Shown here: one piece after another, positions 7,157-15,945 of the stretch
How the letters are laid out: the number at the start of each line of letters is the position of its first letter
Position numbering within the stretch: the first letter of the stretch is position 1
Assembly (NCBI RefSeq): GCF_006538725.1
Contig: NZ_BJLQ01000021.1
Location: 1 to 64,000, forward strand
Reading direction: 5' to 3'
DNA length: 64,000 bases
Origin: Cellulomonas gelida
GTDB lineage: Bacteria > Actinomycetota > Actinomycetes > Actinomycetales > Cellulomonadaceae
The notes under the pieces: generated by a model
Told to the model about the DNA's origin: nothing
Seen by the model: the letters and a program-made list of their open reading frames with translations, nothing else
Databases searched by the model: none
Made by a program: the position numbers and the translations under genes

Positions 7157-8017
7157 GTGAGCACTGCGGCCTTTACGTTCGGTGGCGGCGACCAGGTGAC
7201 CATCGAGATCACCGATTGCCACCTGGTTCCGGGGTTCGGCTCCCACGAGCTGCGCCTGAGGATCCGGCATCGCGGCCCAAGCCAGCCTGCCCCTGAGCTA
7301 GTGATGCTCACCGGCACGCTGTCCGCCGGCTATCCCGGTCGGGTCCTGGGACCGATCGCGCCGGCTACGCTCGCCATCCGTGACTGGGACGTCACCAGTG
7401 ACAGCCTCGTGGCCATGGTCACCGACGACCAGCTCGCCGCCATCAACGCCCTTCCCGCCAGCGATGTCGAGCTCCAGCTGGACCTGACCCTGGTCCGGCT
7501 ACGTGCTCCCGCAGATGCGCACCCCTCGATGACCGCGCAGGCCCGACACCGCGTCGACGCCGCCACCTGGTCGGCGAGACTCGACCAGCTCGGCGCGGCC
7601 GTCGCGCTCACAGTGCGGGTGCCCACACCACTCGTCGGACACGACGGCGAGTCCTCCGGGCTGACCAGAATCGGCGAGCACCTGCGTGAAGCGCGGCGAC
7701 ACCTTGAGAACCACCGGCACCGCGAGAGCGCCGCTAGCTGCCGCCTGGCACTCGAACTCCTCCTCGAATGCGAGGAGATCCCGGAAAAGCCGACGACCGC
7801 AGAGCTAGCGAGCGGCGCCAGGCGGTCCGTCCCCGAGCCCCGCCGCTGGCTCCTGCTTCTGCGAGCAACGGTCGAACTCGCGCATCTGTCCCACCATGCC
7901 GCCGGCACCGCATCGGACGTCAGGTGGAGACGGACCGCTACCGAGTCGCTCCTTGCCACGACCGCCGCGCTCGTCAACTACTACATCGATCCGCACCGCA
8001 CACCGCTGCCGGCGTAG
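7157..8017 (+). CDS. Unknown protein with beta-rich N-terminus and helical C-terminus
   Basis: 286 residues from a GTG start. The first ~150 residues look beta-rich (FTFGGGDQVTIEITDCHLVP, VTDDQLAAINALPASDVELQ). From about 165 the protein is helical (LREARRHLENHRHRESAASC, LALELLLE). The latter recalls helical HEPN-like or repeat domains in prokaryotic stress proteins, but no catalytic Rx4-6H motif can be pointed to. It stands alone between the broken 6486 gene and the DUF6338 operon. No signal peptide or membrane helix. Confidence 0.7.
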   Translation: MSTAAFTFGGGDQVTIEITDCHLVPGFGSHELRLRIRHRGPSQPAPELVMLTGTLSAGYPGRVLGPIAPATLAIRDWDVTSDSLVAMVTDDQLAAINALPASDVELQLDLTLVRLRAPADAHPSMTAQARHRVDAATWSARLDQLGAAVALTVRVPTPLVGHDGESSGLTRIGEHLREARRHLENHRHRESAASCRLALELLLECEEIPEKPTTAELASGARRSVPEPRRWLLLLRATVELAHLSHHAAGTASDVRWRRTATESLLATTAALVNYYIDPHRTPLPA

Positions 8018-8090
8018 CCGCGCCGGCAGTGCCGGGGGCGAGGCGGGTGATGCTCGCGGACGGCCCCATCTTTGAGCGAAGGAGCGCACC

Positions 8091-8786
8091 ATCCCATCGA
8101 CGTGGGTACAGGCCGCGATCGTCCTGACGCTTGTTGTACCCGGATTCGTCTACCAGGCCTCCACCAGGGCTGTCGCCGGACCGGACCCGGAAGAAAGCGA
8201 GTTCGGCGCGCGCGTCCTACGCATGATCGCCGCCACCGCGGCGTTCGCCGGCGTGTACGCACTGCTCTTTGGCGAGCGCGTCGTCGAGTACGTGCGCACC
8301 CCGGACCGGGCGCTCAGCGACGTGCATCTCCTCGGGGTGGCGTTCGTCGTCCTGGCGCTCGTCATCCCGTGGCTCGTCGCGCGCTGCATCTACTGGCTCG
8401 TCAGCAGCGGTCCGTACAAGCGCGCCTCGCTGTGGGTGCTCACGAAACTCCACCTGCGCCGGCCCTACGACCCGACGCCCTCGGCCTGGGACTTCGCGTT
8501 CGGGAACGGTGCCCGCGTGGGCTGGGTGCGTGTGCGCCTCGATGGCGGCGTCTGGCTGGGTGGCTACTACGGCGCCAACTCGTACGCGAGCTCCTATCCT
8601 CACCCCCACGAGCTGTTCGTCGAGGAGGGCTGGGTCATCAACGACGACGGGACGTTCACCGACGTCTGCCACGCACCCGGTGGCATGATCATTAACTGCA
8701 GCGGGGCGGTCACCGTGGACTTCCTTCCCGGCGACGCCGATACTGCTGAAGCAGACGACGACGCTGACGAGCAGGAGGTCGGGTGA
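8091..8786 (+). CDS. DUF6338 family membrane protein, apparent ATC start
   Basis: 231 residues with three hydrophobic helices (about 5-23, 45-61, 80-104). A cytoplasmic domain follows with GARVGWVRVRLDGGVWLGGY and DDGTFTDVCHAPGG, typical of DUF6338, and an acidic tail. The first helix starts right after PSTWVQ. The only triplet correctly spaced from GAAGGAG (8078-8084) is ATC at 8091; an in-frame stop at 8073-8075 excludes an upstream start, and the first in-frame ATG (8223) would remove TM1. So AUC initiation or a mutated start is implied. It heads a tight operon with three tiny genes. Function unknown. Confidence 0.75.
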   Translation: MPSTWVQAAIVLTLVVPGFVYQASTRAVAGPDPEESEFGARVLRMIAATAAFAGVYALLFGERVVEYVRTPDRALSDVHLLGVAFVVLALVIPWLVARCIYWLVSSGPYKRASLWVLTKLHLRRPYDPTPSAWDFAFGNGARVGWVRVRLDGGVWLGGYYGANSYASSYPHPHELFVEEGWVINDDGTFTDVCHAPGGMIINCSGAVTVDFLPGDADTAEADDDADEQEVG

Positions 8787-8980
8787 TGGGGAAGAAGCGA
8801 ACGAAGCCGGTCGCGACTCACCAGGTCGGCCGATGGTTTGCTCCCTCGACGGGGGGCTACAGCGGACTCGGCCCGGGCGGCGAGGTCGTGCCTCGCAAGG
8901 GGACTCCCCCCAAGCTGCCGGCAACCCCCGCTGGCGTCGCGAAGACGCCCGCCGCCGAGCAAAGGGCCCAAGCCTCGTGA
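8786..8980 (+). CDS. Small basic protein in the DUF6338 operon
   Basis: 64 residues, MGKKRTKPVATHQVGRW at the N-terminus, then a Gly/Pro/Lys-rich segment. No known domain. The ATG overlaps the DUF6338 stop by one base (TGATG), so translation is coupled. Highly basic character next to acidic partners suggests an adaptor or nucleic-acid contact, which is only inference. Confidence 0.6.
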   Translation: MGKKRTKPVATHQVGRWFAPSTGGYSGLGPGGEVVPRKGTPPKLPATPAGVAKTPAAEQRAQAS

Positions 8981-9165
8981 GCAACGAAGGCCGCCTCTAC
9001 GGTGTGCCGCCCGAGCAGGCGCCGTACCGCGGCGTCGACGACGACAGCGACAGCTTGTACGAGGGCTACACGCCCACCGCGGCTGTCGACGAGCGTCGGG
9101 TGACGCGCCCTCCCACGGGACCCGCAGCGACCTCGACTTCGCGAACGGACGCCGAACGTGCCTGA
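8977..9165 (+). CDS. Small acidic protein in the DUF6338 operon
   Basis: 62 residues from a GTG that overlaps the previous stop (GTGA). Acidic middle (RGVDDDSDSLYEGYTP), disordered C-terminus. Together with its basic neighbour it could form a complex. No family recognised. Confidence 0.55.
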   Translation: MSNEGRLYGVPPEQAPYRGVDDDSDSLYEGYTPTAAVDERRVTRPPTGPAATSTSRTDAERA

Positions 9166-9331
9166 GGACAAGATGATCTGCCCGGACGAGTTCACTCGGC
9201 GCCCGGATCGTTACGAGGAGCGTGGTCTCCGTCCCACGGTCGCCACCGCGCGACCCCCGGCGCCCCCACGCACACCCCCGGCAGTGCCGCCGGCGCGCGA
9301 CAGCCGCCCTAGCGACGACGACAGCCGGTAG
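9158..9331 (+). CDS. Tiny Pro-rich protein at the end of the DUF6338 operon
   Basis: 57 residues from a GTG at 9158 that overlaps the previous gene by 8 bp. It starts MPEDKMICPDEFTRRPDRY, then a Pro/Ala-rich tail ending SRPSDDDSR. The coupled position and GC-rich third positions support it; the length makes the call uncertain. Function unknown. Confidence 0.5.
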   Translation: MPEDKMICPDEFTRRPDRYEERGLRPTVATARPPAPPRTPPAVPPARDSRPSDDDSR

Positions 9332-9725
9332 TACTCGCGCCGTGGCTGCGGCGTCGACCGTCGCGCGATCGCGTCTGAGTCCGGCGACCACGTCGCCTTG
9401 TGCATGCCGATAATGGGTCTTATGTCCGGTAGCCCTGATCAGAGGCGCTCTCCGCCGTGGCATCTGCTTTCCAGAGCGTGACGATGTCGCTCCGCAGCGG
9501 CCGGGGCGCTCCTGCGAGCTGTGTGTGGCTTACCGAACAGCAAAGGCGCGAACCCCGAGAATCGACGAGCGAGGTTCGACGGGGGGTCTCGCAGCTAGGC
9601 GACTCGCGCCTCCACAAACTGCCGGCGTGGACTGCGATTGCCCTCAGCGTCGGTCGGTGACTGCAATCGTCGCCCCTGGGCGCGAAGCCGATGGGCGATC
9701 CGAGCCGCGCCTCGGGGCTCTGAAG
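9332..9725. other. 394-bp stretch without a convincing gene
   Basis: A 67-codon frame from a GTG at 9457 exists on the plus strand, but its third codon positions are not GC-biased and it has no ribosome-binding site. I see no RNA gene or long repeat. It separates two convergent units: the DUF6338 operon and the Rhs tail. Confidence 0.4.
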
Positions 9726-10001
9726 CTATTCCGTCCCCCATTCTGCAAGTAATTCGCGGCGGAGTAGGTCGACCTGCATCTGGAGTGCCCCAAGCAGCTC
9801 TGTGCGGTTCGGGGCACTGCTGGTCCGATACGCCCAGCCAGGGTCCGAGCCCTGTCGAGACTTCAGCCTGATCATGACAAAAGCGAAGTCCCAGTCATCT
9901 TCGTCATCGAGGGGGTGTAGGCGGAGGTTAGGCAACGCCTCCTCCGCGGGGAGTCGGTCGTCGTCCTGCTCGCTGTCGTCGCTAATAGGGTCTGCGCGCA
10001 T
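9726..10001 (-). CDS. Small acidic protein downstream of the Rhs toxin, possible second immunity or orphan gene
   Basis: 91 residues, strongly acidic N-terminus (MRADPISDDSEQDDDRLPAEE), then WDFAFVMIRLKSRQGSD and LLGALQMQVDLLRRELLAEW. AAGGGCG precedes the ATG. It is third in the minus-strand series Rhs, membrane protein, this gene, 33 bp after the latter. Small genes in that position are often immunity proteins or displaced tip remnants. No domain recognised. The DNA here is visibly richer in A/T than its surroundings. Confidence 0.6.
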   Translation of the reverse strand: MRADPISDDSEQDDDRLPAEEALPNLRLHPLDDEDDWDFAFVMIRLKSRQGSDPGWAYRTSSAPNRTELLGALQMQVDLLRRELLAEWGTE

Positions 10002-10034
10002 CGCCCTTTTCCCCGCCCCTAGTCCGTCCTGGGT

Positions 10035-10328
10035 CTACTTTGTCAACAAGCGCAGCAGAGCTCGAGCCCAATGCCACCGACGTCCGAGCAGAAAGAGTGA
10101 GAAGAGAACCACGACTATCGCGACCCAGATGACATAGTGCGTCCAGAATATTGGATCTGAAATGCCCGACGGGATATGAACCTGAAAGGTCCCTGGGTCG
10201 AACAGGCCCATAGGGAGCAAGTATATCGGGCAAAATGCGATAATTATCCACGCGTAGCGACGGGTCTGGCGGTCGGATGACGCCTCTTGGTCGCGGCGAT
10301 CGGCCCAGTCGGGGTTGCTATCGGGCAT
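10035..10328 (-). CDS. Two-helix membrane protein, candidate immunity protein for the Rhs toxin
   Basis: 97 residues: a charged N-terminus (DSNPDWADRRDQEASSDRQT), a first hydrophobic helix at about 25-44 (YAWIIIAFCPIYLLPMG), a second at about 65-84 (YVIWVAIVVVLFSLFLLG), and a basic C-terminus. The ATG lies inside the last codons of the Rhs gene (11-bp overlap), the usual place for an immunity gene. A membrane immunity protein would fit a membrane-acting toxin tip, and the tip of this Rhs protein is hydrophobic. Inferred from context only. Confidence 0.68.
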   Translation of the reverse strand: MPDSNPDWADRRDQEASSDRQTRRYAWIIIAFCPIYLLPMGLFDPGTFQVHIPSGISDPIFWTHYVIWVAIVVVLFSLFLLGRRWHWARALLRLLTK

Positions 10329-13178
10329 GCTTGGGGCCCTTCAGTAGCCACTTGTTGACATATGTCACCACAGTGTAGTACTTCGTGCCCGACGCCCACC
10401 GGAGTAGGTATTGGCCCAGCTTTCGCAACACGGTGAACTTTACCAGGCCGAAGACAAAACCCTTAAAGAACTCGCCTGCGGCGGCGAGCGCGCTGAATGC
10501 TTTGTCGCCAGCGTACTTCCAGACGTACTTTGCTAGGTAGTTCATTCCTTGCGCGACGCCACTGCAGAAGAATGCGCCCAGTCCAACCACCGAGGCGAGT
10601 GCGACCTTGCAGCCCGCGTTTGTCGCCAGACTGACTGCGAACGCAGCGCCCACACATAGGAAGTTGCATGTTCGTGCCAACCCGTCGAGATCAAACTCGT
10701 TGACTGGATCTTGTGGGTACGCGTAGGCGGTCGTATTTCCGCTGGTGATTGGGTCTACGGACGTAAACGAACCGGTGCGTGGGCTGTAGAGGCGGGCGCC
10801 CATCAGGAGAAGGCCGCTCGTGTCGGCGGCGCGTTGCTCGGCGCCAAGCCAGCCGTAGGTCAGGGCACCGGTGTTGGGATGAGTGGTGGCGTTGCCGTAC
10901 TCGTCGTACAGGTTGGCAACGTCGGGGACGAGGTTGTCGTCGACGCGGGTGAGTGTGGTCAGGACGTCGCCGTGAGGGTCTGTCAGAGCAATGGACAGGG
11001 AGTCGTCGGCGAGTGTCGCTGACAGGTCACCTGCGATCGAGGACAGGTACCGGGTGGTGGCCGTCTCGGGCCCGCTGGCGGTGGTGGCCCAAGTCGGGTT
11101 GTCCGAGGTATCGCTGTAGTGGTGAGTCGTCGTACTCGACATCGCGCCTGTGGTGGAGCTAGCGGTCGTGCGTCGACCGCGCGGATCGAGCTGGTAGGTC
11201 GTGGTGGTGCCGTCCTGTGTCAGGCCACGAGCGGCGTCGGTGTCGTAGTACGCGATGGTCAAGTCCCCGACTGTGGCTCCGGCCGGCGTGTCGACGGCGG
11301 GGACGGTGGTCTGCCTGCCGAGTTCGTCGTAGACGTACGCCCCCACACCGTTCGCGCCGAGCTGGACGCGGTCTGCTGCGTCGAACGCCCAGGCGCTGGT
11401 GGTACCACCTGTCATGGTGCACGCCCCGTCGTCGATCGACGCAGCCACCCGCACACGATTCCCGTTCGGATCGAAGCCGTAGTCGCGCCGGGTGCAGGAC
11501 CCGTTCGCTGTGTCGGTGGCACTCACGAGACGGGCCGCGTTGTCGAACGTGTACCGCTGGGTGCGGGACAGGCTCGGGGCGGTCAGGTCGATACCGTTGA
11601 CACGGTCCAGGATGTCGTAGCCCTGGGTCCACGTCGCGACCGGCGACCCGGCCACCTCGTAGGTCCGCGAGGTTTGACGACCGGCGATGTTGTATGTGTT
11701 GCGCTGGAGCACACCGCCCGGGGTCTGCTGGGTGAGAATCTGCCCGGTCATGTCGTACGTCGCCGTGAACGAACCCTCGACCCCGGTGGCGGACTGCTCG
11801 ACGAGCAGACCTGTGACAGGTGCGTAAGTGTTCGTCGTAGTCCCCACGCCCGCGATCGCGCTCGATGCGACCCGCCCGGCGGCGTCGTAGGTCGTGGACG
11901 TGATCGTCCCATCGGTGTCGGTGTAGGTGACCGGGCGGCCCCAGCCGTCGTACCCGGTGGTTACCTGGTCGGTGACGTCTCCCGGGCCGGTCAGTGACTG
12001 TGTTGCGACGACCAGGCCGGTCAGGCTCGAGTACACGGTCTTGGTCGTGGGAACTGGTGTCGAGGAGGTCAGGCCGGTGACCGCGACAGTTGTGGTGACG
12101 CTCCGGCCTGCGGTGTCGAACGTCGACGTGGTGGTACGGGTCACTGTGCCGCGTGCCTCGGTCACCGTCTGCGCGGACAGGTACTTGTCGTAGCTGGCGA
12201 TCGTCGTGACTGGGGTCGCCGCTGCGTCCGCGGTCGAAGTACGGCAGGCCAGGCCAGCCCACTGCGGCTTGGCGCCGCACACCGCGTCGGCCCCAAGCTG
12301 GCTGCCCGCCGTGTAGTAACTGGTCGTTGTCGTTCCGGCATCGGTCCCGTCGGAGTTCGGCTGACGTGAGGCGATGGTGCGCCCCTCGGCATCGAGGATT
12401 GTGCGCGACACGATGTCATCGGCGCCGCCGAAGCCGTCACCGTCGGCGTCGACATGCGAAGTCGTTGGCGTGCTCAGCACCCACCCCGAGGTCGGGCCCG
12501 TCAGGCTGGCACCGTCTTCGACGGGCGCGTAACCGTGCACGGTCGTCGCGACGACTGTTCCGAGTGCGTACGCATCCTCTGGGTTGCTCGATCCACTTGC
12601 GGGGTCGGCCTGTCGGATCGTGAGCGTGGTCGGGAGGAGGTACGGCAGACCGGTCTGCGGGTTCACGCCGTCGTTGGGGGCGCCTTGGTCGTAGTCGGCG
12701 TGGGTGTGCTTGCGCGCCAGGGTCACCGATCCGTCGCTTGAGGTCACCTCGACGGTCGGGCCCCATACGTCAGTGACCACAGTTCCCGCCACGGTCAGGA
12801 CGTCGCCGGGGTCGATGTCACCGACTTCCGTGGTAATTGCGAATGGTGCGGTGATCTCTGGGTTGTAGCGAATGATCGTGGCGTACTGGTCAGGGTCGGC
12901 CACTCCCCCAGCGTCGATGATCGTGGCGATGGCACGGGCGTCGAGCTCGCGCACGACAAGCCCGGTGTCGTCGTAGCCAGTGGAGGTCAGGGCCCACCCC
13001 TTGCCGGAGTAGGTTGCGGTGTTCACCACGCGGCCGTCGTCGTCGGTGAGCTGCAGGTCGCCGTATGGGAGGTCCGTGCTGGTCGGCGTGGTGGGGACCT
13101 CGGCTGCGTGGTCCTGGCCGAACACGGCGAACGCCTTGGTGGGAGTGTCGGTCTGGCCCCAAAGTGCGACGTCGCCAG
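10318..13178 (-). pseudogene. Rhs/YD-repeat polymorphic toxin, 5' end missing
   Basis: About 950 residues remain, with many YD repeats (YDGWGRPVTYTDTDG, TYDAAGRV, YTFDNAARLVSATDT) and the Rhs core signature (GARLYSPRTGSFTSVDPI, then NEFDLDGLA). The last ~118 residues after the core form a variable tip: hydrophobic stretches (GAAFAVSLATNAG, ALASVVGLGAFFCSG) and a basic end (YVNKWLLKGPKHAR), suggesting membrane insertion. No nuclease or transferase motif is seen. The frame is open to 13188 and has no signal peptide or N-terminal domain; it stops where the GH27 fragment begins, so the 5' part is deleted. GTG 13125 would be only an internal start. Confidence 0.82.
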
Positions 13179-14273
13179 CGCGACGCCCTCAAGGCCACCG
13201 GGCGCCCGATCGTCTACTCGATCAACCCGAACAGCGCGCACTCCAACACCGCCCCGACATACTCGGGCTGGGGCGCGTTCTCCGACATGTGGCGCACCTC
13301 GGAGGACCTGTCCGCGTCCTGGTCGACGGGCTGCTCCCCGTCCGCCGACTGCTTCGTCGGCATCACCGAGGCCCTCGACATCGTCGAGCCCATGCGTGAG
13401 TGGACCAAGCCGGGGCAGTACAACGACCCCGACATGCTGATGGTCGGGGTGCGCAACGCCCTGAGCCTCACCGAGAACCGCGCGCACATGACCATGTGGG
13501 CGATGCTCAGCGCACCGCTCATCGCAGGCAACGACCTGAGGAGCATGAGCGCGGACGTCCGCGGGATCCTCACCCAGCCGGACGTCCTCGCGATCGACCA
13601 GGACCCGCTCGTCCGGCAGGCCGACCGGGTGCGCGACGACGGTGACGCCGAGGTCTGGGCGAAGCCGCTCGCGGACGGCTCGGTGGCCGTCGCGCTGCTC
13701 AACCGCGGCAACGGCAGCAGGCAGATCTCGACGACGCTGAGCCAGGTCGGGCTCGGCTCCGGGACCTACCAGTACCGCGAGGTCTGGACGGGCGCGACGG
13801 GCACGACGACGAACCAGCTCTCCGCGCAGGTCGCCCAGCACGGCGTGGCCCTGTTCCGCGTCAGCGCCGGTGGCACCACCCCGCCGCCGCCGACCGGCTC
13901 CGCACTGGTCAGCGCGTCGTCGGGACGGTGCCTCGACGTGCCGGGCAGCGCGACGACGAACGGCACGGGCCTGGTCATCTGGGACTGCCACTCGGCGGCC
14001 AACCAGACGTGGACCGCCGGCTCCGACGGCACGCTGCGCTCGCTGGGCAGATGCCTCGACGCGCCCCCGAGCGCCACCGCCGGCACGCGCGTGCAGCTGT
14101 GGGACTGCAACGGCGGCACCAACCAGCAGTGGACGTTCCAGAGCAACGGCACCATCCGCGGCGCGCGGTCGGGCCTGTGCCTGGACGTGGACCGCAACCT
14201 CACCGCGAACAGCACCGCGGTGCTGCTGTGGACGTGCACGGGGTCGGCGAACCAGGTCTGGTCACGCCGGTGA
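13176..14273 (+). pseudogene. GH27 alpha-galactosidase, C-terminal part with ricin-type module; 5' end missing
   Basis: The frame starts inside the (beta/alpha)8 barrel (RDALKATGRPIVYSI). It keeps the acid/base Asp in QYNDPDMLMVG and the C-terminal beta domain, followed by a Gly/Thr/Pro linker and a CBM13/ricin-B module (GRCLDVPGS, WDCH, QTW repeats). The nucleophile segment (KYDNC-type), the barrel start and the signal peptide are absent, so the product cannot be active. No start codon or promoter precedes it: the sequence switches directly to the opposed Rhs gene at about 13.17-13.18 kb. The complete enzyme would release alpha-galactose from plant galactans. Confidence 0.85.
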
Positions 14274-14312
14274 GGCGGGCTCAGCCAGGCGTCGGTCGTC
14301 GGGGCGAGGGGG

Positions 14313-14684
14313 TCAGGACACGACCTCGAGCCCGGTGGCCCGTGCGGCGTCGTCGAGACCCCCGGCGTTCTGGACGTCGTTGAAGCCGAGCTCCTCGAGG
14401 TAGTCGACTGCGACGCCCGCGCGGCTCCCCGAGCGGCAGTACACGACGTAGCTGCCCTCGGGGTCGAGCGCGGCGACCTGGCCCGCGAAGCCCGGGCTCT
14501 GGACGTCGTAGTTGACGGCGTCCTCGAGGTGGCCCGCGCCGTACTCGGCGGCGGTGCGCACGTCGATCACGACCGTGTCGGCGTCCATCTCGACGTCCGC
14601 CGACGACGAGCACCCGGCCAGCGCGAGGGCGCCGACGAGCGTCACCAGGCCGGAGACCCGCGCGGCCCGTGCGTTCCTGATCAT
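14313..14684 (-). CDS. Rhodanese-domain lipoprotein
   Basis: 123 residues. Lipoprotein signal (LVTLVGALALAGCSSS, lipid Cys at about 24), then one rhodanese domain with DVRTAAEYGAGHLEDAVNYD and the active loop YCRSGSRAGV, whose Cys carries persulfide sulfur. ATG 14684 is chosen for GAAGGAACG upstream; the frame extends 27 codons further without a signal peptide. It acts outside the membrane, probably in sulfur transfer or thiol detoxification. A Cys-rich mini-gene and a CsoR/CstR-like palindrome lie upstream on the same strand, so copper- or persulfide-dependent control is likely. Confidence 0.88.
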   Translation of the reverse strand: MIRNARAARVSGLVTLVGALALAGCSSSADVEMDADTVVIDVRTAAEYGAGHLEDAVNYDVQSPGFAGQVAALDPEGSYVVYCRSGSRAGVAVDYLEELGFNDVQNAGGLDDAARATGLEVVS

Positions 14685-14733
14685 GCGACGTTCCTTCGTG
14701 AAGCCGAGCGAGCCCATGCCGCGGGGTCGCGGC

Positions 14734-14898
14734 TCAGCGGCCGAAGAGCCGGGCGAGGAAGCCACCCGACGAGGGGGCGTCCGGGTGTCCCGGGCACCAC
14801 TGGGCCGCGGGGACGGAGCGCTTGACGCCGTCGACGTGCTGGCCGCAGCCGGCCCAGGTGGTCTTGCCGCAGGTCTTGCAGGTGGTCGGGTAGCACAT
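14734..14898 (-). CDS. Cys-rich mini-protein (54 aa)
   Basis: MCYPTTCKTCGKTTWAGCGQ at the N-terminus, a second part QWCPGHPD, ending GFLARLFGR. The CxxC, CG and CPGH motifs suggest a zinc- or copper-binding knuckle. Similar short MCYPTTC-type proteins are widespread but uncharacterised in Actinobacteria. GGAG lies upstream of the ATG. It is 49 bp before the rhodanese gene and about 63 bp after the G-tract palindrome, so both are probably one transcript. Confidence 0.78.
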   Translation of the reverse strand: MCYPTTCKTCGKTTWAGCGQHVDGVKRSVPAAQWCPGHPDAPSSGGFLARLFGR

Positions 14899-14960
14899 GA
14901 GGGGTCTCCTTGGGTGAGGGGGCGTGGGGGTCAGACGGCGGCGATCTGATACGAGACTTT

Positions 14961-14976
14961 ATACCCCCGGGGGTAT
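14961..14976 (-). promoter_or_regulatory. CsoR/CstR-like operator
   Basis: ATACCCCCGGGGGTAT is a perfect 16-bp palindrome of the G-tract kind bound by CsoR/RcnR/CstR-family repressors. It sits about 63 bp upstream of the Cys-rich mini-gene. CstR-type regulators control rhodanese genes, which matches the gene two places downstream. No CsoR-family gene lies in the window. Confidence 0.72.
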
Positions 14977-14982
14977 CCATGG

Positions 14983-15252
14983 CTACCTGTGTGACCGTGA
15001 CGAGGCGCGCATCAGCGCCACCGCGACGACCTGCAGCACGGCGGGCAGCGTCGCGGCGAACGCGAGCGGCGGCACAGCCGCGACCAGCACCGGGACCGTG
15101 AGGACGACGCGCGGGCCGAACCGGTCGTGCAGCGCGCCGACGATGAGCGCGCCGATCGCCGCCGCGAGCATGGCGCCGGCGTAGACCACCGGCACCAGGG
15201 CCGCGTCGAGGAGCCCCTGGTCGACGAGGCGGTAGGAGGCACCACCCGCCAC
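14983..15252 (-). pseudogene. MFS transporter fragment
   Basis: An 89-residue frame reads like two to three helices of a major-facilitator protein: LVPVVYAGAMLAAAIGAL, the inter-helix motif GALHDRFGPRVV, then VLVAAVPPLAFAATLPAVL. It breaks into RASSRSHR before the stop. Full MFS proteins have about 400 residues, so this is a decayed fragment missing both ends. Confidence 0.6.
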
Positions 15253-15325
15253 GCGCTCGAGCGCTCGGCGCTCTGCGACCCTGTCCTCACGCCCCGACGG
15301 TAGGCGTCTCGGTCGCGCGGCGTCG

Positions 15326-15919
15326 CTAGGCGGCCGCGCTGCTCGTCGGCTCCGCGAGCAGGTCGGCGAGCGCCGCCGCGGTCTCCAGGCGGGCGATCCT
15401 CGGCAGGATCACGTCGAGGGCGTTCGCGTGCGCCTGGGCCACGAGGTCGGTGACGGCGTCGTGCGCGACGACCACCTCGTAGCCGAGCTCGCGCGCGGTC
15501 CGCGCGGTGGACTCCACGCCGATGCTCGTCGCGATCCCGGCGACGACCACCGCACGCACGCCCCGGCGGCGCAGGCGCGAGTCGAGCTCGGTGCCGGTGA
15601 ACGCGTCCCACCCGCGCTTGGCGACGTGCAGGTCGGACGACGAGATGGGGACGCGGGGGTCGAGCTCGGAGAAGTCGGCAGGCTGCGCGACGGCGGGACC
15701 GGGCGAGTCGGTGCGGCCGCGCAGCAGGTCGCCGCCGTCGGGCGAGAACTCGATGCGGACGCGCACGACCGGGCGCCCCGCCTGGTGCGCGGCGGCGGCG
15801 AGCAGTGCGGCGCGGGCGACGACGACCGCCGGGTCGTGGACCGTCGGGAGGGCGGTGATGCCCTTCTGGAGATCCACCAGGACGAGGGCGGTGGCGGGAT
15901 CGAGCACGTCGACGGGCAC
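15326..15919 (-). CDS. Isochorismatase-fold hydrolase without the catalytic Cys
   Basis: 197 residues of the isochorismatase/nicotinamidase fold. The Asp is in ALVLVDLQKGI (about 16) and the Lys in HVAKRGWDAF (about 105). The usual Cys position reads GIATSIGVESTAR, with Gly instead of Cys. Cys-dependent amidases (nicotinamidase, carbamoylases) are therefore unlikely; true isochorismatases also have Gly here. GTG start with CAGGAG 7 nt upstream. It is divergent from a MarR gene with two similar palindromes between them, so it is probably the repressed target. Confidence 0.82.
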   Translation of the reverse strand: MPVDVLDPATALVLVDLQKGITALPTVHDPAVVVARAALLAAAAHQAGRPVVRVRIEFSPDGGDLLRGRTDSPGPAVAQPADFSELDPRVPISSSDLHVAKRGWDAFTGTELDSRLRRRGVRAVVVAGIATSIGVESTARTARELGYEVVVAHDAVTDLVAQAHANALDVILPRIARLETAAALADLLAEPTSSAAA

Positions 15920-15945
15920 GGGGGACTCCTGACTCTGGGAGAGAA

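Noticed and set aside
9550-9600. tRNA-like GGTTCGA segment
   Set aside because: No matching acceptor, D or anticodon stems can be folded around it.
9457-9660. 67-codon frame from a GTG
   Set aside because: No ribosome-binding site, no GC bias at third positions and no recognisable domain.
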